A DNA stretch of 64,000 nucleotides, from positions 124,001-188,000 of the forward strand of contig JANQPG010000102.1 in NCBI GenBank assembly GCA_028289545.1, given 5' to 3'. Positions 48,113 to 57,005 of the stretch are shown one piece after another (within the stretch, counting starts at the first letter, position 1; each line of letters begins with the position of its first letter). The translations under genes and the position numbers were made by a program. The DNA comes from Woeseiaceae bacterium. GTDB lineage: Bacteria > Pseudomonadota > Gammaproteobacteria > Steroidobacterales > Woeseiaceae. The notes beneath the pieces are model-generated. The model worked only from the letters and a program-made list of their open reading frames with translations. It was not told where the DNA came from and ran no database searches.

Positions 48113-48267
48113 CTTGCTGTCGGTCGATGAAAAAATGTCGATTGCCCGCCCCAGAACTGAAAGGCATGATGCCGCATCAAATCATCGCTTTCAAAGAAGA
48201 TGCCAGTAGATCTTTCCGGGCGCCAGGGCGTGCATTGTTTTGGTGCGGCGTTCGAGTTCGGTGCCCA

Positions 48268-49902
48268 ATGACAGAGCAGAGTAAACCGCACGAGTGGTGG
48301 CATGGCGCAACCATCTACCAGATCTATCCGCGCAGTTTTCTGGATACGACGGGGAACGGCGTGGGCGATCTGCAGGGCATCGTTCGCCGTCTCGACTACG
48401 TTCGCGATCTTGGCGTGGACGCAATCTGGCTGTCCCCGTTTTTCAAGTCGCCGATGCGGGATTTTGGATACGACGTCTCGGACTATTGCGACGTGGACCC
48501 TCTGTTCGGCAGCCTCCGCGACTTCGACGAACTGGTTACGGCGGCGGACAAACGTGGCCTTCGCATTGTTGTCGACCAGGTCTACTCGCACTCGTCGTCG
48601 GAGCACGCATGGTTTGTGGAAAGCGCATCCGACCGGAGCAACCCGAAAGCCGACTGGTACGTATGGGCTGACCCTGGCGCGGAAGGGGGCGAGCCCAACA
48701 ACTGGCAATCGATTTTTGGCGGCCCGTCGTGGTCATGGTCGCATGAGCGGCAGCAGTTCTATTTCCACAACTTCCTGAGCGAGCAGCCCGACCTCAACCT
48801 GCACAACGAAGAAGTCCAGAACGCGATCTTCGATATCGCGCGATTTTGGCTGGACCGCGGCGTCAAAGGTTTTCGTCTCGACGCACTGCATTGCCTGATG
48901 CACGACGTCGAGCTGCGCGACAATCCGGACCGCGCGCACGTTCCGCCGGAAGCGCACAAACCCTTCCACCGTCAGGAGCACGTGTTCGATCATGCGCATC
49001 CCGCCGTGCCCGGGTTCCTCGAACGCATCCGACGACTGACCGACGAATACGACTCGATTTTTACGGTAGCTGAGGTCGGCAGCTGGGATCCGCTGCCACT
49101 CATGCGGGAGTACGCCGGCCCGTCGCGACTCAGTTCCGCGTACAGTTTCGACTTTCTTGCGGCACCGCGGCTCGACGCGGCGGCTTTTCAGCGAACGGTT
49201 GCCGCATGGCCCAATGACCCGGAGTCGGGCTGGCCGTCCTGGGCGTTCTCCAATCACGACGCACCGCGCGTCGCGACACGTTGGGCCAACGGCGTATCGT
49301 ACGGCAAGGTGGGCGAACTAAGGATCAAGCTGATTGCGCTGCTGCAGTTTTCGCTGCGCGGTAACGTGTTTCTTTACCAGGGCGAAGAACTGGGTTTGAG
49401 CCAGGCCGATGTGCCGTTCGAACGCCTGCGCGACCCGGAGGGTATCGTCCACTGGCCGCAGACCATGGGGCGGGACGGTGCAAGAACACCGATGCCGTGG
49501 CGCAGCAGCGAACCCAATGCGGGCTTCAGCATGGCGGAACCGTGGTTACCGGTGGACGAGGCTCACGTTGCGCGCACGGTCGACGCCCAGACAAACGATC
49601 CGCATTCGGCGCTCTCGTTTTTTCGCCGCGTCGTCCGCTTTCGACGCAACAGTCCAGCCCTGCTCCACGGTGATCTTGAGTTCCTGCCTTCGCCGGAAGA
49701 CAGCCTGCTGTATACCCGGACCTCCGCGGAGCAACGGCTACTGTGCGGCTTCAATCTCTCTCCGGAGACGATTGCGTTGGATATTGACGCAAAATGGTCA
49801 CTCGACACAGTGCTGCACAGCGGCAGGCCGCCGGGATGTCCTCGCAGCGGTACTGTAGTGCTGGAGCCTGGACACGGCTTTGTTGCCGGGGTACGAGTTT
49901 AG
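48268..49902 (+). CDS. GH13 alpha-glucosidase
   Basis: 544 residues from the ATG at 48268; the frame is open earlier but the family start (WWHGATIYQIYPRSFLDTTG) follows this one. Catalytic Asp in GFRLDALHCL, acid/base Glu in FTVAEVGSWD, and the third Asp in FSNHDAPR. YQGEELGLSQADVPFE and TPMPWRS are typical of oligo-1,6-glucosidase/alpha-glucosidase (GH13_17/23/29 group). No signal peptide, so it acts inside the cell. It is divergent from the glucosylglycerate genes and may supply glucose for them. Confidence 0.9.
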   Translation: MTEQSKPHEWWHGATIYQIYPRSFLDTTGNGVGDLQGIVRRLDYVRDLGVDAIWLSPFFKSPMRDFGYDVSDYCDVDPLFGSLRDFDELVTAADKRGLRIVVDQVYSHSSSEHAWFVESASDRSNPKADWYVWADPGAEGGEPNNWQSIFGGPSWSWSHERQQFYFHNFLSEQPDLNLHNEEVQNAIFDIARFWLDRGVKGFRLDALHCLMHDVELRDNPDRAHVPPEAHKPFHRQEHVFDHAHPAVPGFLERIRRLTDEYDSIFTVAEVGSWDPLPLMREYAGPSRLSSAYSFDFLAAPRLDAAAFQRTVAAWPNDPESGWPSWAFSNHDAPRVATRWANGVSYGKVGELRIKLIALLQFSLRGNVFLYQGEELGLSQADVPFERLRDPEGIVHWPQTMGRDGARTPMPWRSSEPNAGFSMAEPWLPVDEAHVARTVDAQTNDPHSALSFFRRVVRFRRNSPALLHGDLEFLPSPEDSLLYTRTSAEQRLLCGFNLSPETIALDIDAKWSLDTVLHSGRPPGCPRSGTVVLEPGHGFVAGVRV

Positions 49903-49909
49903 GTTTGCA

Positions 49910-51160
49910 CTAACCGACCTTGATCTTTACGTACAGGTCACCGGTGTCTTCGCCGCGCCGACCCCCCTGTCCGATCAACCTCAGGACGCTGCCGTCTTTC
50001 GTGCCGGCCGGAACCTTGCAGCGCAAGGTCCGGCCTTCCGCGTTGTTGACCTCAATCTCGACGCCGCTTTTGGCCTCTGACGACGTTATCTGCGCGGATG
50101 TATGTACGTCGAGCGATGGTTGACTGTTGCCTGCCTTCTTCTTGCCTCTTTTGCCGAAGATGTCTCCAAAGACATCGGCGAACATGTCGGAAAAACCGGC
50201 GTCGCGGGGTGATTCCCTCTGAATCGGTTTTTCTTCGAGCTCGGCGAGCATGTGGTCGGGTATCTCGATTTGCGACAAATCCACGGAATCGAGAATCTCC
50301 GATCGCCCTGTGGCCTGGTCCTCCGCCTTGACGGTCATGATCAGCGATTCGTCGACCGTCGCCGTGACTTCGATTCGCGGAACGCCTTTTGGCGCCAGCT
50401 GCAGGTCTTCGAGTTCAAACCGACCAATGGACAGGTTGTCGGACGCGGACTTGGCCTCACCCCATACGAGGTGAACGGTGGCCACGGCCTGATTGTCGTC
50501 GGCCGTCGACATGACCATGGATTGCTCCGCCGGTAAGCCGGCGCCTTTGGCAATCAGCGGCGTCACCTCGCCGCCGTGGATTTCGAGCGAGATGGTCATC
50601 GGCAACACCGTATTCACGTCTTTGTCCGTGACGTCAGCGGACTCCTCCGCATCGCTGTCGACGTCGGTCGGTACGCTGGAATCCGCGCTGCCCGATACGC
50701 CCAGGACCGCTCGCAGGACCTTGATGAGGCTGTCCAGATCCGCGTGGAACCGGCTAAAGCCAACTTCTTTGCCGTTGCGGCGCGTCAAAGCCTGTAGATC
50801 GTCCGGCAGCGCGTTGGCCGGCGGCATCGGGACGTTGTCGACCAGGATCGGGATGACGCGAATGTCCCTGCGCAACGCCGTCGCAATCTCGACGCGGACG
50901 AGATCGTCGGTGTTTTGCAGGCGCAGCGCCCCGGTGGCGTCCTTTGCGCCGAGCCAGGAAGGACCTATGACCGCGAGAAGGACGTCGCAACTACCGACAA
51001 TCTGTTTGACGGATTCGACGAAGTCATCGCCGGGATCAATATCGCTGACATCGAGAAAGACGTTTTCCTTGTCCAGCATCTCGGTCAGCCGGTCGTACAT
51101 CCTCCCCGCCACCCATTTTGCGTCCTCGCGCCGATAGGATATGAATATACGTGCCATCAC
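49910..51160 (-). CDS. TIR - DnaK substrate-binding - DnaJ C-terminal fusion protein
   Basis: 416 residues from a GTG at 51160 (or an ATG one codon later); both overlap the DUF2235 stop. Order: a TIR domain (3-155) with ARIFISYRREDA and Glu91 in DLVRVEIATAL, placed like the NADase catalytic Glu of SARM1-type TIRs; an acidic linker (156-186); a DnaK beta substrate-binding domain (187-285) with MTISLEIHGGEVTPLI, MSTADDNQAV and LAPKGVPRIEVT; a Phe/Gly-rich piece like the DnaJ G/F region (FSDMFADVFGDIFGKRG); and one DnaJ C-terminal domain (350-416) ending TKDGSVLRLIGQGG and GDLYVKIKV. There is no Hsp70 ATPase, J domain or zinc finger. It looks like a TIR effector with two client-binding modules. 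Role inferred: sensing of unfolded or foreign protein. Confidence 0.9.
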   Translation of the reverse strand: MMARIFISYRREDAKWVAGRMYDRLTEMLDKENVFLDVSDIDPGDDFVESVKQIVGSCDVLLAVIGPSWLGAKDATGALRLQNTDDLVRVEIATALRRDIRVIPILVDNVPMPPANALPDDLQALTRRNGKEVGFSRFHADLDSLIKVLRAVLGVSGSADSSVPTDVDSDAEESADVTDKDVNTVLPMTISLEIHGGEVTPLIAKGAGLPAEQSMVMSTADDNQAVATVHLVWGEAKSASDNLSIGRFELEDLQLAPKGVPRIEVTATVDESLIMTVKAEDQATGRSEILDSVDLSQIEIPDHMLAELEEKPIQRESPRDAGFSDMFADVFGDIFGKRGKKKAGNSQPSLDVHTSAQITSSEAKSGVEIEVNNAEGRTLRCKVPAGTKDGSVLRLIGQGGRRGEDTGDLYVKIKVG

Positions 51161-52290
51161 TCAGCGTCCGGCTCGATCATGTAGTTCTGCCGAATGTCGT
51201 CTGGACTGTCGCCCGCAAGATTCGGCGGCGCGTAGTCGCGCTGCGACATCCGCTCGAGGACCGACTCGTGAAGAGTTACGCCCGGCTTGATCTCGCGCCT
51301 TTGTTTGGGAAAACGAACGGCCTCCTTGCCTCGCTCCGGGACCCACACGCTGCGTGGCAGATACTGCACGAGCCACCAGCCTCCTTTGAGTGACTGATGC
51401 GCACCGGCCGCGGGGTCGGGCTTGACGTAACCTCCGTCGGACTTGCCCAGCACGTAACGATCGTGCTTCTTGCGGTCGATGACCAGGCCAAACTCAGGGC
51501 GGGTTGCCTCGTGGAGCATCCATTTGAGCGCAATTTTCGACAGTCCGGAATCTGCTTCCGGATACCCGCCGCCGACATCGGAATGCACGCCGGCAAACCA
51601 GACTTCCTTGATGTTCTGGTCGTCAGCGTGACTACGCCCCCAGAGCATCGGCTGGAAGAACGCACGCCGCTCGTCGATCGCCAGTGCATGGCGTACGGTT
51701 TTTACACTCCGGTTGTTGGTCGTGTAAGGCAGAAAGATCGGATTGTAGATCCATCCGAACGTGGAGACCGAATCCCACAAACCGAGAAAGTGGATGTCGA
51801 CCGCACGGCTGAACGTGGACTTGAATTTCTGCATCACCTTGAACTGCGGCGACGCGGAGCCGACGATCCAGTACCGTCGCTTCTTCGATTTATACAGCTT
51901 TATTGCATAGGGGATCAGGCTCTGGTTGCCGGGCTCGAGGAGCCCAACGGCCTGTATAAAACCCGCCAGCACTCGCGCTGTATACGCCCCGCGGCTGAAG
52001 CCGAACAAGAAAATTCGATCGCCCGGCTCGTAGCGCTCCATTAGGTACGAATAGGCTTCCTCGACGTTCTTGAGCAGACCGAACCCCAGCCCGAGCCCCA
52101 GCCACATACTGAACCGCTTCCCTACGGGTGTTCTGAACTGGGGATCGGCGAGCGTACCGACGCCCGCGTCGTAAAAAGCGGCCTGACCCGCCCCCCTGAC
52201 GACCGTTCGAAACAGTTTGACGACGTTCGAGTTGTCTTCCTTGAACTGATTGCCGGTGCCATCCAGGCAAATCACGATGTTCTTGGGCAT
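51157..52290 (-). CDS. DUF2235 alpha/beta hydrolase (Tle1/phospholipase-like)
   Basis: 377 residues. The ATG at 52290 follows GGGGGAG and starts the family's opening (KNIVICLDGTGNQ, Asp10). Nucleophile elbow GFSRG at 97-101 (Ser99), then LGLWDSVSTFG, VRHALAIDERR and GVHSDVGGGY (His236, Asp238), the DUF2235 catalytic set shared with type VI lipase effectors of the Tle1 group. No signal peptide or secretion tail is seen, and no VgrG, PAAR or immunity gene is near. The GTGA overlap with the TIR-chaperone gene indicates a two-gene operon. A membrane-attacking effector held by its partner is inference. Confidence 0.9.
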   Translation of the reverse strand: MPKNIVICLDGTGNQFKEDNSNVVKLFRTVVRGAGQAAFYDAGVGTLADPQFRTPVGKRFSMWLGLGLGFGLLKNVEEAYSYLMERYEPGDRIFLFGFSRGAYTARVLAGFIQAVGLLEPGNQSLIPYAIKLYKSKKRRYWIVGSASPQFKVMQKFKSTFSRAVDIHFLGLWDSVSTFGWIYNPIFLPYTTNNRSVKTVRHALAIDERRAFFQPMLWGRSHADDQNIKEVWFAGVHSDVGGGYPEADSGLSKIALKWMLHEATRPEFGLVIDRKKHDRYVLGKSDGGYVKPDPAAGAHQSLKGGWWLVQYLPRSVWVPERGKEAVRFPKQRREIKPGVTLHESVLERMSQRDYAPPNLAGDSPDDIRQNYMIEPDAE

Positions 52291-52562
52291 AACGATCTCC
52301 CCCGGGCGTCGCCGGGACTCTGTTTGTTGCCCGTGACGCTGACTCTGGCTGCCTTGTTGGCCTCGCAATAGTAGCCGCATATGGGAGAAACATTAAGTTG
52401 GCGACAAAGCCGTAGCCATCGGGTACTGCCGATCCGCGTGTTTGAGGGAGACGGCCAGATGCTTGCGCTTCTATAGATGTGCCCAATCGCCAGCCACGTC
52501 CGCTCGGCGACTGGCGCGTTGCAAATGTGATGGCCATTCGAAAGGCCACGGGGAGAAGCTAA

Positions 52563-54404
52563 ATGCAGGCAGGCGTACGTTTCACAGTCGTCGCGACGGC
52601 ACTCGCACTCGGGTGCCTGGCGCTACCGGCACAGGCCGACATTAACGGCGCGTACAAAGAGCGCTCCGGCGATCGTTGGCTGCACGTGCGTCAGTCAGGT
52701 AACGAAGTTTTTATCCTCGGCGAGCTGCAGCGTAACTACTGGTACTGCACAAGCACGGCGACAACACCGGGCACCAGGACGGAATCCGCTCAGTCGAGCT
52801 GCCTGGGCCCTGGGTCGAGGAACATCCGGCCTTCGACGTTCGTCTTCAAAGGCACGCGGCGAGGTGCTGACGTCACCGGCAACTATTACTTTGTGCCGCA
52901 GGGCAGCGAGAACGCCAGCGGGCAGGCGACGTTTACGTACACTCAGAGCGGACGCGGCAGGCAGCAGATCTCGGTCACGCGCGGCGCGCTGGCGGCACAA
53001 CCGTTTTACAAGATGCTGAATGAAGATCAAAGCGGGGTGGCCGCGGGCACAGAGCGGCAGGTGCGAAGAATTCTCACCGATAGAAAGTGGCTGTTCGCGC
53101 CATTGCAGGAAGACGACTACGTTTTTTCGTTCGACAGTGAAGATCTGACCGACATCTGGTTCTCGGGCGATGGTTCGACTTTCTATATTGCGCAATACGG
53201 CAACACGGTTGCGTGGCTCGGCGAGAACCCCGCGTTCGGCAACGTACACATTGGCATCGGCGAGCGCGAGGGCAACCGGATCGAGGTTCGCTGGTCCGAT
53301 GTGCCCCGCGGCGATGGCTCATCGGACGGCACGACACGTTATGTGATCGAAAGCGCCTCACATCTTCGTTACCTGAGCGGCGGCTCGCTGGCGGGCGGCG
53401 ATCTCCGGCGACGCGGCCAACGGCGCATCGTGCAGCTGACCGATCTGTACAACTATCCGGAAAACATTGGCCGCGGCCAGCGGGCATGGGCGCCGGGCGG
53501 CGACAAAGACATGACGCCAACCGAGAACCTGTACGGCGATCGTGAATTCGACGGCAACGGACCGCACATCGTCGTGGACGTCGAGCTTCGCGCGGTTCGA
53601 AACCGCATCGTCGCGGACATCGAGTTTGTCGCCACCGAAACCGGCGGCGACGGCTCGATCGGCCGCGGTCGATGGAGCCATACGGTGTATACCGCGCCGG
53701 TGGGACGCACGATCGAGCGCATTCTGTCACTCTCACAGCAGCGCATCGAGTTCGAAAGTGACGACGGCGGTGGCGGTGCCGACAACTGGTCGCGGAGCGA
53801 GGCTTATCACACCGAGACGTTCGACCGTGACGCCGTGCTCGACAGCTACACGATCATTGGCGACACCCGAGGTGACGATATCAGCTCGGACCGGAACCCG
53901 CTGGACGATACGCGCATTCAACGCCTGGCGTTCAAACCCGCGCTGATTCTGCTCTCGCCGCTGCAGCAATCCGGAACCGGTGGAGGCACCGTGGCCGACC
54001 TGCCCGTGCCACCGGTCATACGCACGGATGAGCGGCAGCCGGTCGAGGACCTGGGGCCCTTGAATCCTGCGACCGAGATCGGCGGCACAACCGCCTGCCG
54101 CGACGCGCTGCAAGGCCGCATCGCCTGGGACTACGATGGCTCGACACTTTGGGCCGCCACCAACCTGGAGCGCATGTGCGGAGGCGCGCCACGCTCCACG
54201 GAACCGGCGCGCTGCTTTCAGACCGCCATGCACGGCGGGATTGGCGAAGGCGGTATCAGCTGGGGTGGTGGCAACCGCTGGCAATGGCAGAATGCCGTGG
54301 AACTGTGCGCCGGCGTCACTGACGCTGATGCAACGATCAGCTGTTTTCGGCAGCAGATTGCGAACGGCGCCGACTGGCAGGCGGCAATACGAGCTTGCCG
54401 CTAA
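52563..54404 (+). CDS. Secreted protein with a C-terminal Trp/Cys repeat pair
   Basis: 613 residues with a signal peptide (FTVVATALALGCLALPAQA). The body is beta-rich with two longer parts (DINGAYKERSGDRWLHVRQ to RYLSGGSLAGG, and a jellyroll-like part with HIVVDVELRAVRNRIVADIEFVA). The last 95 residues hold two copies of a W-x3-N-x4-C motif: LWAATNLERMC and RWQWQNAVELC. Each is preceded by an Ile-x-Trp and followed by a Cys-Phe (RCFQTAMHGGI, SCFRQQIANG). Probably extracellular and disulfide-bonded. Family not recognised. It is not on the same strand as the TIR operon. Confidence 0.75.
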   Translation: MQAGVRFTVVATALALGCLALPAQADINGAYKERSGDRWLHVRQSGNEVFILGELQRNYWYCTSTATTPGTRTESAQSSCLGPGSRNIRPSTFVFKGTRRGADVTGNYYFVPQGSENASGQATFTYTQSGRGRQQISVTRGALAAQPFYKMLNEDQSGVAAGTERQVRRILTDRKWLFAPLQEDDYVFSFDSEDLTDIWFSGDGSTFYIAQYGNTVAWLGENPAFGNVHIGIGEREGNRIEVRWSDVPRGDGSSDGTTRYVIESASHLRYLSGGSLAGGDLRRRGQRRIVQLTDLYNYPENIGRGQRAWAPGGDKDMTPTENLYGDREFDGNGPHIVVDVELRAVRNRIVADIEFVATETGGDGSIGRGRWSHTVYTAPVGRTIERILSLSQQRIEFESDDGGGGADNWSRSEAYHTETFDRDAVLDSYTIIGDTRGDDISSDRNPLDDTRIQRLAFKPALILLSPLQQSGTGGGTVADLPVPPVIRTDERQPVEDLGPLNPATEIGGTTACRDALQGRIAWDYDGSTLWAATNLERMCGGAPRSTEPARCFQTAMHGGIGEGGISWGGGNRWQWQNAVELCAGVTDADATISCFRQQIANGADWQAAIRACR

Positions 54405-54563
54405 CCACCGATCCATTAACCGCCAATAGCAGGCGCCTCGATGCCGTTCACTCGGCGTCAACACCGTTCACTGGGAATCAGCGCGCTTCTCAAACGCCTT
54501 GGTGAGCGGCGTGCCTGTGCGGCGCATACTCCGGAAGCACGTAGTGTCTCCGGAGTTGTCGTC

Positions 54564-55307
54564 ATGCGAACCGCACTCAATTTGCCTGTTCTGGCCGGTA
54601 TGCTTTTGCCGCTTGTGGCGGGCGCCGAATCGATTACCAGATCCGTTGGCGAAGGAACGTTGCTCCCGGCCGTCTGCGAGGAAGCGCTGGCGTTATCGGC
54701 TCTGCCCAAGCGGCTGCGAGACGACGCCTCGGCGTATGTGCTGACCGCAACGGGATACGAGTTGACCCGCGAGCGAAACGGCCCGTTTACCTGCATTGTG
54801 GCGCGCAATCACGAAGATGCGCTGATACCGCAATGCCCGGACGCGGCGGGTGCGGAGTCCATTGTGCCCGGCATCGTGCTGAAGTCTCAGTGGTCGCTTG
54901 ACGGGGTGGCTGCGGACGAACGCGAAACTCGCTTCCGGAAGGTCGCGGCTGACGGCGGGCTCAAGGCCCCGTCGCGACCCGGCGTCTCGTACATGATGTC
55001 CAACTTCAACTACGTGTGGAATGCTCAGGCGGGCGGACTGATGCGTGTCCCGCCTCACGTCATGTTCTACGCGCCGGGATTGAGCAACGACGATATCGGC
55101 GGCTCAATCGAGGAAGGCACGCAGAAAAATCGCGGAGTCCCGTTTATCATCGAGGAAGGCATACACGGCTACATGATTTCTTTTGTCGAACATGCGTCCG
55201 ATTCGAAGGACGTCCTGGCAGCGTGTGACGGTCACTTGCCCGAAGTGGCGGCCACGCTGGGCGGCCGGCGTTCGGGCGGGGAGGAGACAGCTCATGACCA
55301 CCCGTAG
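54564..55307 (+). CDS. Secreted protein of unknown function
   Basis: 247 residues from the ATG at 54564 (CGGAG ten bases upstream), which begins a signal peptide (TALNLPVLAGMLLPLVAGAES). The mature protein has LSALPKRLRDDASAYVLTATGYELTRERNGPF and a C-terminal MSNFNYVWNAQAGGLMRVPPHVMFYAPGL. This last segment resembles small secreted proteins often found near SRPBCC or cupin genes. No catalytic motif recognised. It overlaps the next gene by 14 bases. Confidence 0.7.
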   Translation: MRTALNLPVLAGMLLPLVAGAESITRSVGEGTLLPAVCEEALALSALPKRLRDDASAYVLTATGYELTRERNGPFTCIVARNHEDALIPQCPDAAGAESIVPGIVLKSQWSLDGVAADERETRFRKVAADGGLKAPSRPGVSYMMSNFNYVWNAQAGGLMRVPPHVMFYAPGLSNDDIGGSIEEGTQKNRGVPFIIEEGIHGYMISFVEHASDSKDVLAACDGHLPEVAATLGGRRSGGEETAHDHP

Positions 55308-55836
55308 CGGCGCCTCGGCGCTGATGGCTTTTGTTCTTCTGACAACGGGACTGACTGGTCCCGCGGCCGGCAATGCCGAAGTCATTTCCGTCTCGGATAC
55401 ACATTTTGCGCTGCGCCACGAAGCTCGCTCGAATCTGTCGCCCCAGCAGATCTGGGACAGGCTCGTGCAGCCTTCCACCTGGTGGCACCCCGACCACACG
55501 TATTCCGGGGACGCGGCCAACCTGTCGCTGGATCTGCAGGCAGGCGGCCTGTGGCGCGAAGACTGGGACGACAAGTCCGTCGCACACGGCCGCGTACTGT
55601 TTGTCGACCCGGGCAAGGTATTGCGTCTCGACGCACCGTTCGGCCCGTTGCAGGGACTGGGCGCCTATACGGTTTGGACGATTACGATAACGCCGGACGA
55701 AGACGGCTCTGTCGTCGTGTTCGATGAAGTGTCAACGGGATCGCCGGTGGCCAAATTGACGGACGTTGCCAGCGCCGTCGACTACGTCAAAGGTGAAGCC
55801 ATCCGCCGGCTGACCGCCGATTCGATAGGAGAATAG
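55294..55836 (+). CDS. Secreted SRPBCC-fold (START-like) protein
   Basis: 180 residues with a signal peptide (MAFVLLTTGLTGPAAG) and a strong GAGGAG ribosome site inside the preceding gene. The mature part follows the SRPBCC/polyketide-cyclase pattern: HEARSNLSPQQIWDRLVQPSTWWHP, LDLQAGGLWREDW, HGRVLFVDPGKVLRLDAPFG and TVWTITITPDEDGSVVVFDE. Such domains bind hydrophobic ligands. Cotranscribed with the upstream secreted gene through an overlap. Confidence 0.84.
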   Translation: MTTRSGASALMAFVLLTTGLTGPAAGNAEVISVSDTHFALRHEARSNLSPQQIWDRLVQPSTWWHPDHTYSGDAANLSLDLQAGGLWREDWDDKSVAHGRVLFVDPGKVLRLDAPFGPLQGLGAYTVWTITITPDEDGSVVVFDEVSTGSPVAKLTDVASAVDYVKGEAIRRLTADSIGE

Positions 55837-55843
55837 CCGAGAA

Positions 55844-55873
55844 CCATCGGCGGCCGACGCCGGCCGCCGATGG
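55844..55873. terminator. Perfect 13-bp inverted repeat, terminator-like
   Basis: CCATCGGCGGCCG, loop acgc, CGGCCGCCGATGG. It lies eight bases after the SRPBCC gene stop, between convergent genes. There is no T tract on the plus side and only a short TTCTC on the minus side, so efficient intrinsic termination is not assured. Confidence 0.55.
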
Positions 55874-55964
55874 CCCTGCTCATGATTGTGGACGGGTCCG
55901 GGTAGCACGGTCGCGCCCCGTCGCTGCGGACCGTTTCGCGATCATCCGAGCTTGCCCCTGCTTG

Positions 55965-56876
55965 CTAGCCGCCGCGACAGCTGCCCGTGCACAAGGCGTT
56001 GGGATTCTTGTGAGTGAGCACGATAGCGATGTTGTTGCCCAGACGTATGTTGAGCTTGGAATAGTATTTTCCGGCGCCCTCGCTGTACGTGGCGCTAACG
56101 ACGTTGCCGGCCGGAACGTCGTCGAGCAGTGCTCTGATTTCCTGTGCCACGTCCACACCGTAGTAGTAGACGTGCTGCGGTATATAGGGTTCGATACCAA
56201 ACAGCGTGTCCGAGAATACGTTCAATCGCTGATCGACGATGCTCTGAATACTCGCATCGATATCCTCGGTCAGAGAGTCTTCCAGTTTGTCCACGAGGCT
56301 GTCCAAACCGCCGAGAGTAATGAAGTTGATGAAGACGAGACCGAGTCCGCCGTAGCTCACGTCGATGTTGTACGCGGGTGGATCGAGCACGGCGGAGGCG
56401 TTACCCGTAAAGAGGTCGTACGTTCCGCTCGCGGTCAGGTAGTCGGTTGCGATGCTGATGCTGCCGTTCGCTAACCAGGGTGCTGTATCCCACTCCACGA
56501 TTGCGAGCGAACTGGCGGCCAGTCCGAGAAAGTTGAGCTCAAATACTCCGCCGCCGAGAGACGAAAGGCCAATGTTGAGATAGTTCGCAAGGTTGAAGGA
56601 AACGCCGTCCAGATCCAGCGACGACGGCAGATTCTGGATGAGTTCCTGCTGCAGCTCTGCTCTGACCTGGTTTTCTACCTGAACGATCTCGGCGTTGATG
56701 TCGAACAGGAACTCGCGAATTTCCGGGTAAAGACGAACCCCGCCTGCGCGAAACACTTCCTCGTCCATGTAGTAGATGCGGATCGTGTTGCCGTTCGGAT
56801 CGTTGTTGGCGACCGCAGGCTGGTAGGCCGTCAGGCCCAGCAAGCACAGAAGGCCGGCTGACAATACTGATTTCAT
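55965..56876 (-). CDS. Secreted protein of unknown function
   Basis: 303 residues with a signal peptide (KSVLSAGLLCLLGLTAYQPAVA). The mature chain begins NNDPNGNTIRIYYMDEEVFRAGG and continues with amphipathic helices (AEIVQVENQVRAELQQEL), beta-rich low-charge stretches (LAASSLAIVEWDTAPWLANG) and a final region with two cysteines (LCTGSCRGG). No family recognised. Start chosen for the signal peptide; its promoter region is shared with the divergent bchJ gene. Confidence 0.72.
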   Translation of the reverse strand: MKSVLSAGLLCLLGLTAYQPAVANNDPNGNTIRIYYMDEEVFRAGGVRLYPEIREFLFDINAEIVQVENQVRAELQQELIQNLPSSLDLDGVSFNLANYLNIGLSSLGGGVFELNFLGLAASSLAIVEWDTAPWLANGSISIATDYLTASGTYDLFTGNASAVLDPPAYNIDVSYGGLGLVFINFITLGGLDSLVDKLEDSLTEDIDASIQSIVDQRLNVFSDTLFGIEPYIPQHVYYYGVDVAQEIRALLDDVPAGNVVSATYSEGAGKYYSKLNIRLGNNIAIVLTHKNPNALCTGSCRGG

Positions 56877-56964
56877 GCTGAATTACCTCCGTTGACTTAG
56901 GGTGAGTGTCGATATCGGGAGCGTCGTTGGTCGTACCGGTGTTTCCAATAGTAGACTATTTGTA

Positions 56965-57005
56965 CCTTATAAGTATTACAACCGCGATAATATTCCCTTA
57001 TAAGG
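56965..57005. promoter_or_regulatory. Twin CTTATAAG palindromes
   Basis: CCTTATAAG at 56,965 and CCCTTATAAGG at 56,995, with starts about 30 bases apart, roughly three turns of the helix. Spacing and symmetry suit a dimeric repressor or activator. No matching regulator was identified. Confidence 0.4.

Noticed and set aside
51157..52290. DUF2235 gene as a type VI secretion effector
   Set aside because: No VgrG, PAAR, adaptor, immunity or secretion gene lies nearby and it is coupled to a TIR-chaperone gene instead.
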